64,000 nt of DNA from Cytobacillus sp. NCCP-133 (GCF_026011715.1 NZ_BRVM01000012.1:1-64000), one strand, 5' to 3'; numbered from the stretch's first letter, positions 17,355 through 25,859 are shown. The notes: generated by a model not told the origin, from the sequence alone. Made by a program: numbers and translations.

Positions 17355-18416
17355 TTACTCTGAAGCTTCCATTTTTCTAAACTTGTAAAATATCCATTTT
17401 AAAAATGGGGGAACGACAAAAAAGATAAAAAACAATCGAAAAAGCTGATACCCCGTCACGATAGCTAAATTGCCCTGAATCTCATGGGCCACTATCGCCA
17501 TTTGATCCATTCCGCCAGGTGCTAGACTTAAAAAGCTTGTAGCAGGGGAGAGGTGGAAGAATCGCATAATCAGCATACTCAGCAAAAGGGAAGCAACAAT
17601 GAGAAGCAGGCCGCTTAAGGCAGCAAGTGAAATGGTTCTCACTTTATGCGACAGCTTTTCAGGCTTCATCATCAAGCCTATATGGGCACCGATTAAGAGC
17701 TGGGAGAAATCAAGAATAGCCGGCGGAAGCTCAGGACCATTCATACCAGCAATGACAAGGCTGGCTGTTCCCATAATCGGGCCCAGCAAGTATGGTGTGG
17801 GCAGATTAAGGCGCTTGCTTAATAAGATGCCTATGAAAGAAAAAAGGGCAAAGAAAAGGATATTCGGAAATAAATCTCCCCATACAGGTTCCGTAGCCTG
17901 GATAGAAAAACCCGGCGATGCGTGGAACCATGGGCCAAAAATCAAAAAAGGAACGATAAAGATTATCATCGTCAGCCTTGCAACCTGCATAAACGTCACA
18001 ACTGTAATATCGATTCCCTTTACTTCCTCAGCCAAAAGAATCATTTGCGAAAGACCGCCTGGAATGCTTCCAATCAAGACTGTAGGATAGTCCATTCTCA
18101 TTAACTTAGCAATCCAGAGAGCGGACAGGGCACTGAAAAGAATCATGCAAACAGTCACAAGAAGGATAAAGGGGAGCTTTTGCAGAATTAATAAAACCGC
18201 TTCCTTTGTAAAAGAAAGGCCAATACTGTATCCAACTATTGCAATTCCAGCATCCCTAAGCTTAACAGGCCAATAAAAAGGAGTTCTGCTTACACGGCTG
18301 CCAATCAGCACAGCTGTCATCGCACCAAGCAGAAAAGCGACTGGAATACTCAATAATGAAAACAAAAAAGCTCCAATCGAAGCTGCTGTTAAGGTGATCA
18401 CGAAATTTTTCTTCAC
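17355..18416 (-). CDS. AbrB-family (PF05145) membrane protein
   Basis: 353-residue, about ten-helix membrane protein of the family named after Pseudomonas putida/E. coli AbrB, a putative regulator of ammonia monooxygenase; it is unrelated to the Bacillus transition regulator AbrB. Two internal repeats are visible, each with an LLGAMTAVLIG/LLGPIMGTASLV start and a GG motif (GSIPGGLSQMILLAEE; SLAPGGMDQMAIVAHE). The duplication and the paired GG-L/M-D-Q-M motifs suggest transport, substrate unknown. GTG start behind AAGAAGG. Monocistronic. Confidence 0.82.
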   Translation of the reverse strand: MKKNFVITLTAASIGAFLFSLLSIPVAFLLGAMTAVLIGSRVSRTPFYWPVKLRDAGIAIVGYSIGLSFTKEAVLLILQKLPFILLVTVCMILFSALSALWIAKLMRMDYPTVLIGSIPGGLSQMILLAEEVKGIDITVVTFMQVARLTMIIFIVPFLIFGPWFHASPGFSIQATEPVWGDLFPNILFFALFSFIGILLSKRLNLPTPYLLGPIMGTASLVIAGMNGPELPPAILDFSQLLIGAHIGLMMKPEKLSHKVRTISLAALSGLLLIVASLLLSMLIMRFFHLSPATSFLSLAPGGMDQMAIVAHEIQGNLAIVTGYQLFRLFFIFFVVPPFLKWIFYKFRKMEASE

Positions 18417-18570
18417 TCAAAAACCTTCTTTAACAAAAACAATTTTAAAACCCTAGTTTTACCATATATAAACATTGAATTAATTACAAGTTTTATACAG
18501 AAGGATTTATTCATACATTTTACAAAACGGAAGATCATTAAAAGAATATTAGAAGAAAGGGGGACTAACC

Positions 18571-18861
18571 ATGCCGGAAAAATTAAGCCATTTTGTTTTT
18601 ATCCTCTCGTTTATTTGTCTTGGTTTATTTTTACTGCTCGGTTTTTCACCTCTATATGATATTTATCTGGATAAGGTAGGGCAGAGGCCATTTTCTGTCC
18701 TGCTTGTTATAACAGTCAGCGTTTTCCTTCTAAGTGTGTACGGCCTGAAAAAGGCGGAAAATTGGCAATCAGGATTTCACGTTTTATTTTCCATTATTCT
18801 AAGCTTGTTTCTTTCCTCCGTTTTGGCAATCATTGTTTTCTTTGGAAGGCTTTTTATGTGA
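18571..18861 (+). CDS. Small three-helix membrane protein
   Basis: 96 residues with three hydrophobic helices (about 8-28, 40-58, 68-92). No family recognised. ATG sits behind GAAAGGGGGACTAACC, an excellent ribosome site, which together with the length makes it a real gene. No clear terminator follows before the HAD phosphatase gene 130 bases on; the two may be cotranscribed. Confidence 0.7.
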   Translation: MPEKLSHFVFILSFICLGLFLLLGFSPLYDIYLDKVGQRPFSVLLVITVSVFLLSVYGLKKAENWQSGFHVLFSIILSLFLSSVLAIIVFFGRLFM

Positions 18862-18990
18862 CATAAAAAAGCTGGCCCGTGCAAGGTACAAGATGCCTGA
18901 AGTTTATTTCCCCTTTGTGCGTCCTCTTTGAAATGAAATGTTATTTCTATATATAATGACTTTATTGTTTAAAGAAAGAAGGAGATTAAC

Positions 18991-19740
18991 ATGACAGAAA
19001 AAATGAAGGTTCCACAGATAAAGCTAATCGCTCTTGATATGGACGGAACATTATTAAATTCGAATGGTGAAATTCCTGAAGAAAACCGCAAGGCCATCCG
19101 GGAAGCAAAAGATAAAGGAATAGAGGTGATCCTGAGCACTGGCCGCTCCAGGCTAACAGCCCGTGATCATGTAGATTCTCTTGAATTGAATTCTTATTTA
19201 ATCACGGTAAACGGAAGTGAAATTTTTGGGCCTGAAGGGGACTTAATCGCGAGAATACCGGTTGACTCGAAAGTGATGGAGTGGATGTGGAATTTATCGC
19301 AAACTTATAAAACCCATTTCTGGGCAACAAGCTGCGACCGGGTATGGATGAATGAAATGCCTGAAAACATCCATGATTATGAATGGCTGAAATTTGGATT
19401 TGACATTTCTGATGATAAAGTGAGAGACATGATCCATCAGGAGCTCCATTCACAGGGAAATCTGGAAATAACCAATTCCAGTCTCACCAATATAGAAGTG
19501 AATGCGCTCGGCATTAATAAAGCAAAAGGAATCCAGCAGGTAACCGATATTCTCGGAATTTCCATGGAAAATGTCATGGCTATAGGCGATAGTTTAAATG
19601 ATATTGCCATGATTGAGGAATCAGGCTGGGGTATTGCAATGGGCAATGCCCAGGATATAGTGAAAGAGACAGCCAATGCAGTGACAGCGACAAACGATGA
19701 AAACGGCGTTGCCAATGCGATAAGGAAATGGGCATTATAA
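18991..19740 (+). CDS. Cof-type HAD-IIB sugar/nucleotide phosphatase
   Basis: 249-residue haloacid-dehalogenase phosphatase of the Cof (IIB) subfamily. Motif I LDMDGTLL (nucleophile Asp and acid/base Asp), motif II STGRSR, motif III Lys in GINKAKG, motif IV GDSLNDIAMIEESG. A C2-type cap lies between motifs II and III. B. subtilis relatives dephosphorylate small phosphosugars, FMN-pathway intermediates or pyridoxal phosphate; the substrate cannot be read here. Good ribosome site GAAGGAG. Ends at a terminator, followed by a repeat element and the TPP riboswitch. Confidence 0.88.
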   Translation: MTEKMKVPQIKLIALDMDGTLLNSNGEIPEENRKAIREAKDKGIEVILSTGRSRLTARDHVDSLELNSYLITVNGSEIFGPEGDLIARIPVDSKVMEWMWNLSQTYKTHFWATSCDRVWMNEMPENIHDYEWLKFGFDISDDKVRDMIHQELHSQGNLEITNSSLTNIEVNALGINKAKGIQQVTDILGISMENVMAIGDSLNDIAMIEESGWGIAMGNAQDIVKETANAVTATNDENGVANAIRKWAL

Positions 19741-19745
19741 ACGTG

Positions 19746-19774
19746 AAAAACCGGCAAAATGCCGGTTTTTCTTA
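19746..19774 (+). terminator. Terminator after HAD gene
   Basis: AAAAACCGGC/GCCGGTTTTT, five-base loop, perfect stem. Confidence 0.9.
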
Positions 19775-19875
19775 TAATATCAGAATTTATATCCCTTTAA
19801 ACTTAGATACCTGTCTAGCGCAAGGCGCCTACCCCCTCGAGGTCACAAGCTTGTGCGGCATCCACCATGAAGAGC
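19775..19875 (+). repeat. Interspersed repeat copy
   Basis: Left end ATATCAGAATTTATATCC, then AACTTAGATACCTGTCTAGC, GCAAGGCGCCTACC, CCCTCGAGGTCACAAGCTTG. The right end is diverged or lost into the sequence upstream of the TPP riboswitch. Confidence 0.75.
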
Positions 19876-19949
19876 CGACGCCCGAATTACAAGACTTTAC
19901 AGATTTTATTTTTCAGGCTAAGATGAAATCAGCCAACTGAATAGTTTTA

Positions 19950-20047
19950 CTGCTAGGGGTGCCCGTTGCGCGGGCTGAGAAAGAAACCGATCTGTTTTTT
20001 ACCCTTCGGACCTGATCTGGATTATGCCAGCGGAGGAAAGTAGTTAT
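19950..20047 (+). ncRNA. TPP riboswitch (THI element) of thiMDE
   Basis: Shows conserved TPP-box elements in order: AGGGGTGCC, CTGAGA, ACCCTTCGGACCTGATCTGG, and ATTATGCCAGCG with AGGAAAG after it. It precedes an intrinsic terminator (20081-20114), so it should turn off thiamine salvage genes when thiamine pyrophosphate is plentiful. Confidence 0.95.
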
Positions 20048-20080
20048 TAGGGAAAGTATGTTTATTCTCTTATATGATTC

Positions 20081-20114
20081 AACCAGGTCCATTCATGGAT
20101 CTGGTTTTTATTTT
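20081..20114 (+). terminator. Riboswitch expression-platform terminator
   Basis: AACCAGGTCC/GGATCTGGTT hairpin (one G-T pair) plus T-tract, about 35 bases after the TPP aptamer. Confidence 0.8.
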
Positions 20115-20155
20115 GTCCGAAAAAGCAGAGCGGGGCTGGAAGCTGCATTGATTAT

Positions 20156-20230
20156 TCTTTCGCAACGCCATGGGGCAGGGAGGTTACTGGCCAGAACCTT
20201 GTGGTTGCCGGAGGACTTGTCATGAACTAA
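20156..20230 (+). pseudogene. C-terminal stub of a short-chain dehydrogenase
   Basis: Reading from 20156 gives FATPWGREVTGQNLVVAGGL then VMN and a stop; this is the typical SDR C terminus (VTGQxxVVDGG). Nothing of the catalytic part is left between it and the riboswitch terminator. It now lies in the thiM leader. Confidence 0.65.
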
Positions 20231-20254
20231 CTAAATGATTGAGGAGGAACAAGA

Positions 20255-21067
20255 ATGAATATTTGCGAGGTTGGGAGTCTATTAGAAAAGGTAAGGGCGG
20301 AAAATCCGCTGGTACATAATATCACAAATGTCGTGGTAACCAATTTTACCGCAAACGGCCTGCTTGCAATCGGTGCTTCGCCAGTTATGGCTTATGCACA
20401 TGAAGAAGCAGCTGAAATGGCTAAAATAGCGGGGGCATTGGTTCTAAATATGGGTACTTTGACTGAAAAGGAGGTACAAAGCATGCTGATTGCCGGAAGG
20501 TCAGCAAATGAGCATGGCGTACCGGTCATCTTTGATCCGGTCGGGGTTGGAGCAACCGCTTATCGGACCGAAACCGCTAACAGGATCGCAGGAGAATTGA
20601 ATATTTCAATCATAAGAGGAAATGCAGCAGAAATAGCTAATTCTGCCGGCCATCATTGGGAAATAAAAGGGGTGGATGCCGGTGTAGGGAAAGGCAGCAC
20701 CATTGAACTCGCCAGGACAGCTGCCAAGGAACTTAAGACAGCTGCAGTCATAACAGGCAAACAGGATATCGTTTCAGATGGCACTTCCACTTATGCCATC
20801 TATAATGGCCATCCTCTTCTAACAAAAGTGACCGGTGCAGGTTGTTTGTTGACTTCGGTTATTGGCGCTTTTGCCGCTGTAGAGAAAGATCCCGTTAAAG
20901 CAGCTGTTTCTTCCCTGGTCGTTTACGGTACTGCTGCGGAGATAGCTGCAGAAAATACGAATGGAAGAGGCCCAGGCACTTTCCAGATTGAGTTTTTGAA
21001 TAGCTTATATAACATTTCACCATCAGATGTCGAAACGCGCGGATCTTTTGAAAGCATAAGTGAATAG
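20255..21067 (+). CDS. thiM: Hydroxyethylthiazole kinase ThiM
   Basis: Phosphorylates the thiamine thiazole moiety for salvage. The 270 residues fit the family: [20 protein letters not shown] near the N terminus, [10 protein letters not shown] in the middle, and [15 protein letters not shown] near residue 195. In that last motif the usual catalytic Cys of GAGC is present. ATG lies behind GAGGAGGAAC. First gene of thiM-thiD-thiE, controlled by the upstream TPP riboswitch, 12 bases before thiD. Confidence 0.96.
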   Translation: MNICEVGSLLEKVRAENPLVHNITNVVVTNFTANGLLAIGASPVMAYAHEEAAEMAKIAGALVLNMGTLTEKEVQSMLIAGRSANEHGVPVIFDPVGVGATAYRTETANRIAGELNISIIRGNAAEIANSAGHHWEIKGVDAGVGKGSTIELARTAAKELKTAAVITGKQDIVSDGTSTYAIYNGHPLLTKVTGAGCLLTSVIGAFAAVEKDPVKAAVSSLVVYGTAAEIAAENTNGRGPGTFQIEFLNSLYNISPSDVETRGSFESISE

Positions 21068-21079
21068 GAGGGAGCTAGG

Positions 21080-21904
21080 ATGAGAATAAGCAAAGCCTTA
21101 ACGATAGCAGGTTCAGATAGCGGAGGGGGCGCTGGCATCCAAGCGGACTTGAAAACATTTCAGGAACTTGGTGTTTTTGGAATGTCTGCGCTAACTGCGG
21201 TTACTGCCCAAAATACAACAGGAGTTCAGGGAGTATATCCAATACCCGCGGCTGCTGTCATTGCACAGATTCAGTCAGTGGGAGAAGATCTAAAGCCTGA
21301 TGCAGTTAAGACTGGGATGCTTTTTAGCGCAGATATTATTGAGAGTGTTTCCCGTGAGGTGAAGCGTTTCCAATGGAAGAATGTCGTGATCGATCCTGTC
21401 ATGATTGCAAAAGGAGGAGCAAGCCTGCTGCAGGAAGAAGCTATTACGGCTCTGAAGGAATATCTAATACCTCTATCCACTGTTATTACACCAAATATTC
21501 CAGAGGCTGCGGTTTTAACTGGATTGACGATTAGAACAGAAGATGATAAAAAAGAAACCGCAATAAAGCTTCATCAACTCGGCGCAAAGAATGTCATCAT
21601 AAAAGGCGGCCATGAGGAAGCTGAAAAGATGGCCGCGGACCTTTTATTTGATGGGCAGAACTTTTATGAGTTTAAGAGTGAAAGAGTTCACACGGTAAAT
21701 ACGCATGGTACGGGATGCACCTTCTCGGCTGCCATCACTGCTGGCCTTGCAGCAGGAATGCCCCTTTTGAATGCTGTAGAACGTGCCAAGCAATTTATTC
21801 AAGCTGCCATAGAGGATGACTTGCAGCTCGGAAGCGGGCACGGACCGACCAACCATTGGGCTTATAACCGCCGGAAGAAGGAGCGTTTCGTTCATGGCAG
21901 TTAA
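21080..21904 (+). CDS. thiD: Hydroxymethylpyrimidine/phosphomethylpyrimidine kinase ThiD
   Basis: Phosphorylates hydroxymethylpyrimidine twice to the diphosphate used by ThiE. Ribokinase-like fold: [20 protein letters not shown] at the start, DPVMIAKGG in mid-protein and [16 protein letters not shown] (anion hole, catalytic Cys) near residue 210. Length 274 is usual. The ribosome site GGAGGGAGC overlaps the end of thiM's short spacer; thiE begins 11 bases before its stop. B. subtilis has a paralogue, PdxK, but the thi-operon context favours ThiD. Confidence 0.95.
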   Translation: MRISKALTIAGSDSGGGAGIQADLKTFQELGVFGMSALTAVTAQNTTGVQGVYPIPAAAVIAQIQSVGEDLKPDAVKTGMLFSADIIESVSREVKRFQWKNVVIDPVMIAKGGASLLQEEAITALKEYLIPLSTVITPNIPEAAVLTGLTIRTEDDKKETAIKLHQLGAKNVIIKGGHEEAEKMAADLLFDGQNFYEFKSERVHTVNTHGTGCTFSAAITAGLAAGMPLLNAVERAKQFIQAAIEDDLQLGSGHGPTNHWAYNRRKKERFVHGS

Positions 21905-22562
21905 AACGGAAGAACTGAGAAAATTGTTAAAGGTATATTTTATTATGGGCAGTACAAACTGCAATGAGGATCCTGAAAATGTTTTGCGATCAGCCATTGA
22001 GGGCGGCATCACTCTCTTCCAATACCGGGAAAAAGGAGAAGGCTGTCTAAAAGGGGAAGAAAAGCGACAGTTGGCTAAAAGGCTGCAAGCTATCTGCCGA
22101 GGGAATCATATTCCTTTTATTGTAAATGACGATATAGATCTGGCCTTGGAAGTGAATGCTGATGGAGTTCATATCGGCCAGGAAGACGAGCCTGCTGATA
22201 CCATCCGCCGAAAAATCGGCAATAAAATCCTTGGTGTTTCTGCACATAATTTAACTGAAGCGAGGAAAGCAATTGCGGAAGGCGCTGATTACCTCGGTAT
22301 CGGCCCCATTTATCCGACTTCCACTAAGAAAGACGCCAAGGCAGTACAAGGATTACGCTTTTTAAAAGAATTGAGAGCTTCTGAAATCCAAATTCCATTA
22401 GTCGGCATAGGCGGCATAACGGCTGAGAATGCAGCTCCCATTATCACAGCAGGTGCTGATGGCGTATCTGTTATAACGGCAATCAGCCGTGCCGATTCAC
22501 CCGAAACAGCGGCACTGCAGCTATATAATACTGTTATGAATAAGCGAAAAATGCCCAGTTAG
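21894..22562 (+). CDS. thiE: Thiamine-phosphate synthase ThiE
   Basis: Joins hydroxymethylpyrimidine diphosphate and thiazole phosphate into thiamine phosphate. TIM-barrel with [43 protein letters not shown] and GIGGI phosphate-binding end. ATG 21894 ([10 protein letters not shown]) is ten bases after AAGGAG and overlaps thiD by 11 bases, implying coupled translation; the longer frame from 21816 lies inside thiD. 222 residues, normal length. A terminator closes the operon. Confidence 0.95.
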   Translation: MAVKTEELRKLLKVYFIMGSTNCNEDPENVLRSAIEGGITLFQYREKGEGCLKGEEKRQLAKRLQAICRGNHIPFIVNDDIDLALEVNADGVHIGQEDEPADTIRRKIGNKILGVSAHNLTEARKAIAEGADYLGIGPIYPTSTKKDAKAVQGLRFLKELRASEIQIPLVGIGGITAENAAPIITAGADGVSVITAISRADSPETAALQLYNTVMNKRKMPS

Positions 22563-22577
22563 TTGGGCATTTTTTTA
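22547..22577 (+). terminator. Terminator of thiMDE
   Basis: AAAAATGCCCA/TGGGCATTTTTTT overlapping the thiE stop. Confidence 0.9.
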
Positions 22578-22661
22578 TATGTTGACCGATTTTTCGCCTG
22601 AAAATGAATAAGAAGATAGTCATTTAATAAAAATAGGAATTATGGCTTTGAATTCTCGGAG

Positions 22662-22715
22662 TTTTTACGTAATGTCAGAATTCTCTAGCACAAGGCGCCT
22701 TGCGCTTATCTTATG
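22662..22715 (+). repeat. Interspersed repeat copy, internally deleted
   Basis: AATGTCAGAATTCTCTAGCA joined directly to CAAGGCGCCTTGCGCTTATC: both ends of the family with the middle missing. Confidence 0.65.
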
Positions 22716-22735
22716 AAGAGGTCTACGCTGAAGAC

Positions 22736-22835
22736 AATATCATCAACTTAGGCGAAAATGGCGTCACCTAACGAATTATTTCATCAACTTTCTTTAATTA
22801 TCATCAACTAAGCCTATTATATCGTCAACTGCAGC
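22736..22835 (+). repeat. Degenerate 20-21-bp periodic array, TCAACTT type
   Basis: Core heptamers TCAACTT, TCACCTA, TCAACTT, TCAACTA, TCAACTG start at 22743, 22764, 22784, 22804 and 22825, that is steps of 21, 20, 20, 21. Usually preceded by AT and followed by a variable 13-base spacer. A sister array lies at 30947-31045. Confidence 0.7.
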
Positions 22836-22949
22836 AAGAAGACGATTTTCTATTCTAAATATTTGATTTAAATGTTTGAGACCGTCCCATTTAACCCATT
22901 CTATTGAGGGGAGCTTTTTAACAAACAATGGTAAATGAGGGATGGACAT

Positions 22950-23264
22950 TTGAAAAAATGGATAGAAATCGGTCTTTATGTTCAAGGCTTCGGTTTAATG
23001 TTAGTCGTATATTATGGCTTTTTCACCGGTCTTGTAGCAGCCGAGGCAAAAATAACGGAAATTGAAGGAAGAGTTGAAAATAAATTTCTTCAGGCATCGG
23101 TTGACAACTACTTAAGTAATTATCAAACCCACCAGGAATACTGGGTAAGGCTGGAAGATGGGAGAAACGTGAAACTGACAGCCTCCTTGTATGAAAGCAT
23201 TAAGCCGGGGGAGGATATCAAAGTGGTTCGAATGAAGGCAGGAACCATGATCTTTCAGCAATAA
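22950..23264 (+). CDS. Small membrane-anchored protein, unknown
   Basis: About 104 residues: one N-terminal helix (IEIGLYVQGFGLMLVVYYGFF) followed by a soluble, beta-rich domain with YWVRLEDGRNVKLTASLYES. The latter looks like a small OB/PH-like fold outside or inside the membrane. No family recognised. Start is TTG 22950 behind GAGGGATGGACAT; the in-frame ATG 15 bases earlier contains the ribosome site. Confidence 0.65.
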   Translation: MKKWIEIGLYVQGFGLMLVVYYGFFTGLVAAEAKITEIEGRVENKFLQASVDNYLSNYQTHQEYWVRLEDGRNVKLTASLYESIKPGEDIKVVRMKAGTMIFQQ

Positions 23265-23450
23265 GGTCTGTTCATACGGAGCGGGCCTATTTTTTGGTCC
23301 CTCGTTCCCTTGTCAGAGTAGTTTCTATATTTTACAATACCAGTACTGGCGTTGATCGTTCAAGTTATGATGCCTAAATACTGCAGAAGAATGTTATACA
23401 TGGTAATCTAGTAATCTGGCAGACTTCAATGTAAGGAGATTTCGTTAACT

Positions 23451-24206
23451 ATGAAATTTGTTTCATGGAATGTAAATGGAATCAGAGCCTGTGTGAAAAA
23501 AGGCTTTGTTGATTACTTTAAAGAAGTGGATGCGGATATTTTCTGCATTCAGGAATCCAAGCTCCAAGAGGGACAGATCGAGCTGATCCTCGAAGAATAT
23601 CACCAGTATTGGAACTATGCAATGAAGAAGGGATATTCCGGTACAGCCGTTTTTACAAAAAAAGAGCCGCTTACTGTCCGTTATGGCTTAGGCGACCAGG
23701 CATCAGAGCCAGAAGGCAGGATTTTGACGCTTGAATATGACAAATTTTATCTTGTGAATGTATATACTCCAAATTCACAGCGGGATTTGGCACGGCTTCC
23801 TTACCGTCTTGAGTGGGAAGACAGAATTCAGGAATATTTATTAGAGCTCGATAAAGTGAAACCTGTCATTTTATGCGGGGATTTAAATGTTGCCCACCAG
23901 GAGATCGATTTGAAAAACGCGAAGTCCAATCGAGGCAATTCCGGCTTTACCGAAGAAGAACGCGGAAAAATGACTGGGCTGCTGAATTCCGGCTTTGTCG
24001 ATACATTCCGTTCCAAATATCCTCAAGCAGAGGGGGCATATACCTGGTGGTCTTATATGGCTAAGGTGCGTGAGCGGAATATAGGCTGGCGGATTGATTA
24101 TTTCATCGTTTCCGAACGGATTAAAGACCGAATGATCGATGCACAGATCCATTGTAATATTATGGGGAGCGACCATTGTCCGATTGCGCTCAAACTGGAT
24201 ATTTAA
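23451..24206 (+). CDS. exoA: Exodeoxyribonuclease III / AP endonuclease
   Basis: Class II AP endonuclease of the ExoA/Xth family, cleaving 5' of abasic sites in base-excision repair. Motifs: SWNVNGIRACVKKGF at the N terminus, IQESKL (metal Glu), NVYTPNSQ, GDLNVAHQEIDLKN (Asp/Asn), and the C-terminal GSDHCPIALKL (catalytic Asp-His). 251 residues, as in B. subtilis ExoA. Ribosome site AAGGAG. Monocistronic with terminator. Confidence 0.96.
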   Translation: MKFVSWNVNGIRACVKKGFVDYFKEVDADIFCIQESKLQEGQIELILEEYHQYWNYAMKKGYSGTAVFTKKEPLTVRYGLGDQASEPEGRILTLEYDKFYLVNVYTPNSQRDLARLPYRLEWEDRIQEYLLELDKVKPVILCGDLNVAHQEIDLKNAKSNRGNSGFTEEERGKMTGLLNSGFVDTFRSKYPQAEGAYTWWSYMAKVRERNIGWRIDYFIVSERIKDRMIDAQIHCNIMGSDHCPIALKLDI

Positions 24207-24212
24207 TATTGG

Positions 24213-24240
24213 AAACCCCTGTTTTGCAGGGGTTTTTAAT
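24213..24240 (+). terminator. Terminator after exoA
   Basis: AAACCCCTG/CAGGGGTTT stem with T-run. Confidence 0.9.
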
Positions 24241-24291
24241 TTTTCAAAATCCGGCAATACTCTTATTAATCATGTTAAAAGGACTGGTAAT

Positions 24292-24567
24292 ATGAACAAA
24301 ACGGAGATGCTTAAGCTTTTTGTTCTTATAGAAAGGGTCTATCCTGGTTTTAGAATAAAAAATGATATAGTCCATTACTATTTCGGCAAATGTGAAGAAC
24401 TGGAATACGAAAGGGCACTTTCCTGCATTAAGGGTCATATCAGAAAATACCCGTATCCGCCCTCGATCAGCTCTATTGCAGCGGAATGCTTAAGACAAGA
24501 AACGTCATTAGCCTTAAGATCAATAACCTGGCAAGAAGAGTATATGCCTGCTTCCGAACTTTCTTAA
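24292..24567 (+). CDS. Replicative helicase loader/inhibitor (G39P-like) small protein
   Basis: 91 residues from ATG 24292 (behind AAAAGGACTGG). MNKTEMLKLFVLIERVYPGF and YERALSCIKGHIRKYPYPPS resemble the N-terminal domain of phage SPP1 G39P and related helicase-loader proteins (pattern: leucine-rich helix, 'Y/F-x-A-L-x-x-I/L-x-x-H-I', 'PPSIxxIAxE'). G39P binds and inhibits the host-type DnaB helicase until loading. No other phage genes are nearby, so it is either a domesticated gene or a lone remnant. The longer frame from 24139 overlaps exoA and its terminator and is rejected. Confidence 0.6.
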   Translation: MNKTEMLKLFVLIERVYPGFRIKNDIVHYYFGKCEELEYERALSCIKGHIRKYPYPPSISSIAAECLRQETSLALRSITWQEEYMPASELS

Positions 24568-24573
24568 CGAAAA

Positions 24574-24747
24574 CCATCTGTGGGTCTTCCTGTCGAAGCC
24601 ATTGCGCTTGTATTGGAAGTAGACCGCCTGCTTGATATGTGCAGAACAGCGGTGAACATTACCGGTGACGCAACATGTGCAGTGATTGTTGACAGGGGCG
24701 AAAAATCAGCGGAAGCTACCAGTACCAATAAGGAAGTAACTGCATAA
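24574..24747 (+). pseudogene. C-terminal remnant of a dicarboxylate/glutamate symporter
   Basis: The frame reads GLPVEAIALVLEVDRLLDMC then RTAVNITGDATCAVIV and stops at 24747. This is the last helix-hairpin region of Na+/H+-dicarboxylate symporters (GltP/GltT/DctA family), including the D-x-x-x-D-M-x-R-T-x-x-N-x-x-G substrate/sodium motif. The first about 350 residues are absent. The stub abuts the -35 element of the guanidine operon. Confidence 0.8.
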
Positions 24748-24748
24748 C

Positions 24749-24777
24749 TTGGAAATGCAGTGATTATTTGCTATAAT
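24749..24777 (+). promoter_or_regulatory. Promoter of the guanidine-exporter operon
   Basis: TTGGAA (24749-24754), 17-bp spacer, TATAAT (24772-24777), about 25 bases before the riboswitch. A SigA-type match with perfect -10 and spacing. Confidence 0.75.
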
Positions 24778-24799
24778 TCTAAGGATAATAATAAAAGGT

Positions 24800-24893
24800 T
24801 TTCTAGGGTTCCGCAGCACTAGCTGGCCTGGTCCGAGAGAAAACTCATAGCTGTGAAGCTATGCCACGGAAGGACAAAAGCCTGGGAGATACT
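24800..24893 (+). ncRNA. Guanidine-I (ykkC) riboswitch
   Basis: Conserved ykkC-class elements in order: CTAGGGTTCCGCAGC, CTGGCCTGGTCCGAGAG, then ACGGAAGGACAAAAGCC and GGGAGA. It is followed by an overlapping terminator and by the two SMR genes, the classic ykkC-ykkCD arrangement. Guanidine should relieve termination. Confidence 0.95.
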
Positions 24894-24925
24894 GTTAATC
24901 AGAATCTTCCGGGCCTTTTCTATTT
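24880..24925 (+). terminator. Guanidine riboswitch terminator
   Basis: GCCTGGGAGAT (24880-24890) pairs with ATCTTCCGGGC (24904-24914), then TTTTCTATTT. The 5' arm is part of the aptamer, so ligand binding and termination exclude each other. Confidence 0.85.
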
Positions 24926-24957
24926 CTGCGGATACTTTTTATGAAGGAGTTGATATT

Positions 24958-25296
24958 ATGCATTGGCTGAAAGTATTTATTGCCGCATTTTTTGAGGTGT
25001 TTTGGGTCATCGGATTAAAGTATGCCGACAGCCCATTGACATGGACAGGCACCATCATAAGCATTGCAGTCAGTTTTTATTTAATGATTATGGCAGGGAA
25101 AGTGCTACCGGTCGGAACCGTATATGCTGTTTTTGTTGGAATGGGCACTGCTGGAACCGTCCTATCCGAAATGATATTTTTCGGGGAACCCTTTAAGTTG
25201 ACTAAAATAATGCTTGTACTCATGTTATTAATCGGTGTTCTTGGATTGAAGCTTGTGACAAAGGAAGGAAAAGCAGAAGGAGCTGAGAGTTCATGA
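24958..25296 (+). CDS. ykkC: SMR guanidine exporter subunit YkkC
   Basis: Four-helix small-multidrug-resistance protein, one half of a heteromeric exporter. Glu13 in [15 protein letters not shown] is the coupling carboxylate; [16 protein letters not shown] is the family's helix-3 signature. ATG 24958 lies behind GAAGGAG; the frame upstream (from 24853) runs through the riboswitch and is not coding. It overlaps ykkD by four bases. The guanidine-I riboswitch makes guanidinium export the likely physiological role. Confidence 0.93.
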   Translation: MHWLKVFIAAFFEVFWVIGLKYADSPLTWTGTIISIAVSFYLMIMAGKVLPVGTVYAVFVGMGTAGTVLSEMIFFGEPFKLTKIMLVLMLLIGVLGLKLVTKEGKAEGAESS

Positions 25297-25607
25297 GCTG
25301 GGTATACCTTATCCTTGCAGGCCTGTTTGAAATGACAGGCGTGGCCATGATCAACAGCTGGCACAAAAACCGAAATTGGCAATCCATGCTCATGTTATTA
25401 GGAGGATTTGGAGCCAGTTTTTTATTCCTTGCACTAGCCATGGAGGAGCTTCCGATGGGAACAGCCTATGCCGTCTGGACTGGAATTGGCGCAGCAGGCG
25501 GCGCCATACTTGGGATGATTTTTTATGGAGAACCAAAAGATAGGAAACGAATTTTCTTTATTAGCTTGGTGTTAAGCGCTGCTATAGGGCTTAAGCTGAT
25601 TTCCTAA
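25293..25607 (+). CDS. ykkD: SMR guanidine exporter subunit YkkD
   Basis: Second SMR subunit, 104 residues and four helices, with Glu13 in [11 protein letters not shown] and [24 protein letters not shown] overlap with ykkC implies coupled translation of the pair. The order long-subunit then short-subunit is that of B. subtilis ykkCD. A strong terminator follows. Confidence 0.93.
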   Translation: MSWVYLILAGLFEMTGVAMINSWHKNRNWQSMLMLLGGFGASFLFLALAMEELPMGTAYAVWTGIGAAGGAILGMIFYGEPKDRKRIFFISLVLSAAIGLKLIS

Positions 25608-25801
25608 AAGAGGCCGTTCACAAATAAACGGCCTCTTTCGTGCTTCTTCCTCCTCTTATTTTTAATTCTATAGGTACGAGTTTTTACCCTCTCTTGTATC
25701 TCCCCATAAATTATAATGGTACTAAAAAGCAATAATAAGCAGGTATAAAATAACCAAACAAACAATTTTTCAGAAGCTTTCTTGCTTCCAGTATCAATCA
25801 A
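25604..25801 (-). CDS. Possible small membrane protein (doubtful)
   Basis: A 65-codon reverse frame with TTG start behind AAGAAGGA, one hydrophobic helix (FVWLFYTCLLLLFSTIIIYG) and a very basic tail. Against it: its 3' end runs through the ykkCD terminator. No family recognised. Confidence 0.25.
   Translation of the reverse strand: MIDTGSKKASEKLFVWLFYTCLLLLFSTIIIYGEIQERVKTRTYRIKNKRRKKHERGRLFVNGLF
25606..25640 (+). terminator. Terminator of ykkCD
   Basis: AAAGAGGCCGTT/AACGGCCTCTTT stem. Confidence 0.9.
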
Positions 25802-25834
25802 CCTATATCTTCCTTCTTAAAAAAACCATGAGCT

Positions 25835-25859
25835 GTTTATATTAAAAACGATAGGGTAA
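25835..25859 (+). promoter_or_regulatory. Candidate SigB promoter of the DUF302 gene
   Basis: GTTTAT-N13-GGGTAA against the SigB consensus GTTTAA-N12-15-GGGTAT (one mismatch in each box). Confidence 0.5.

Noticed and set aside
24139-24291. Upstream extension of the G39P-like gene
   Set aside because: Lies inside exoA and its terminator; the ATG at 24292 has a good ribosome site.
24853-24957. N-terminal extension of YkkC
   Set aside because: It would translate the riboswitch aptamer and terminator; SMR proteins start at MHWLK.
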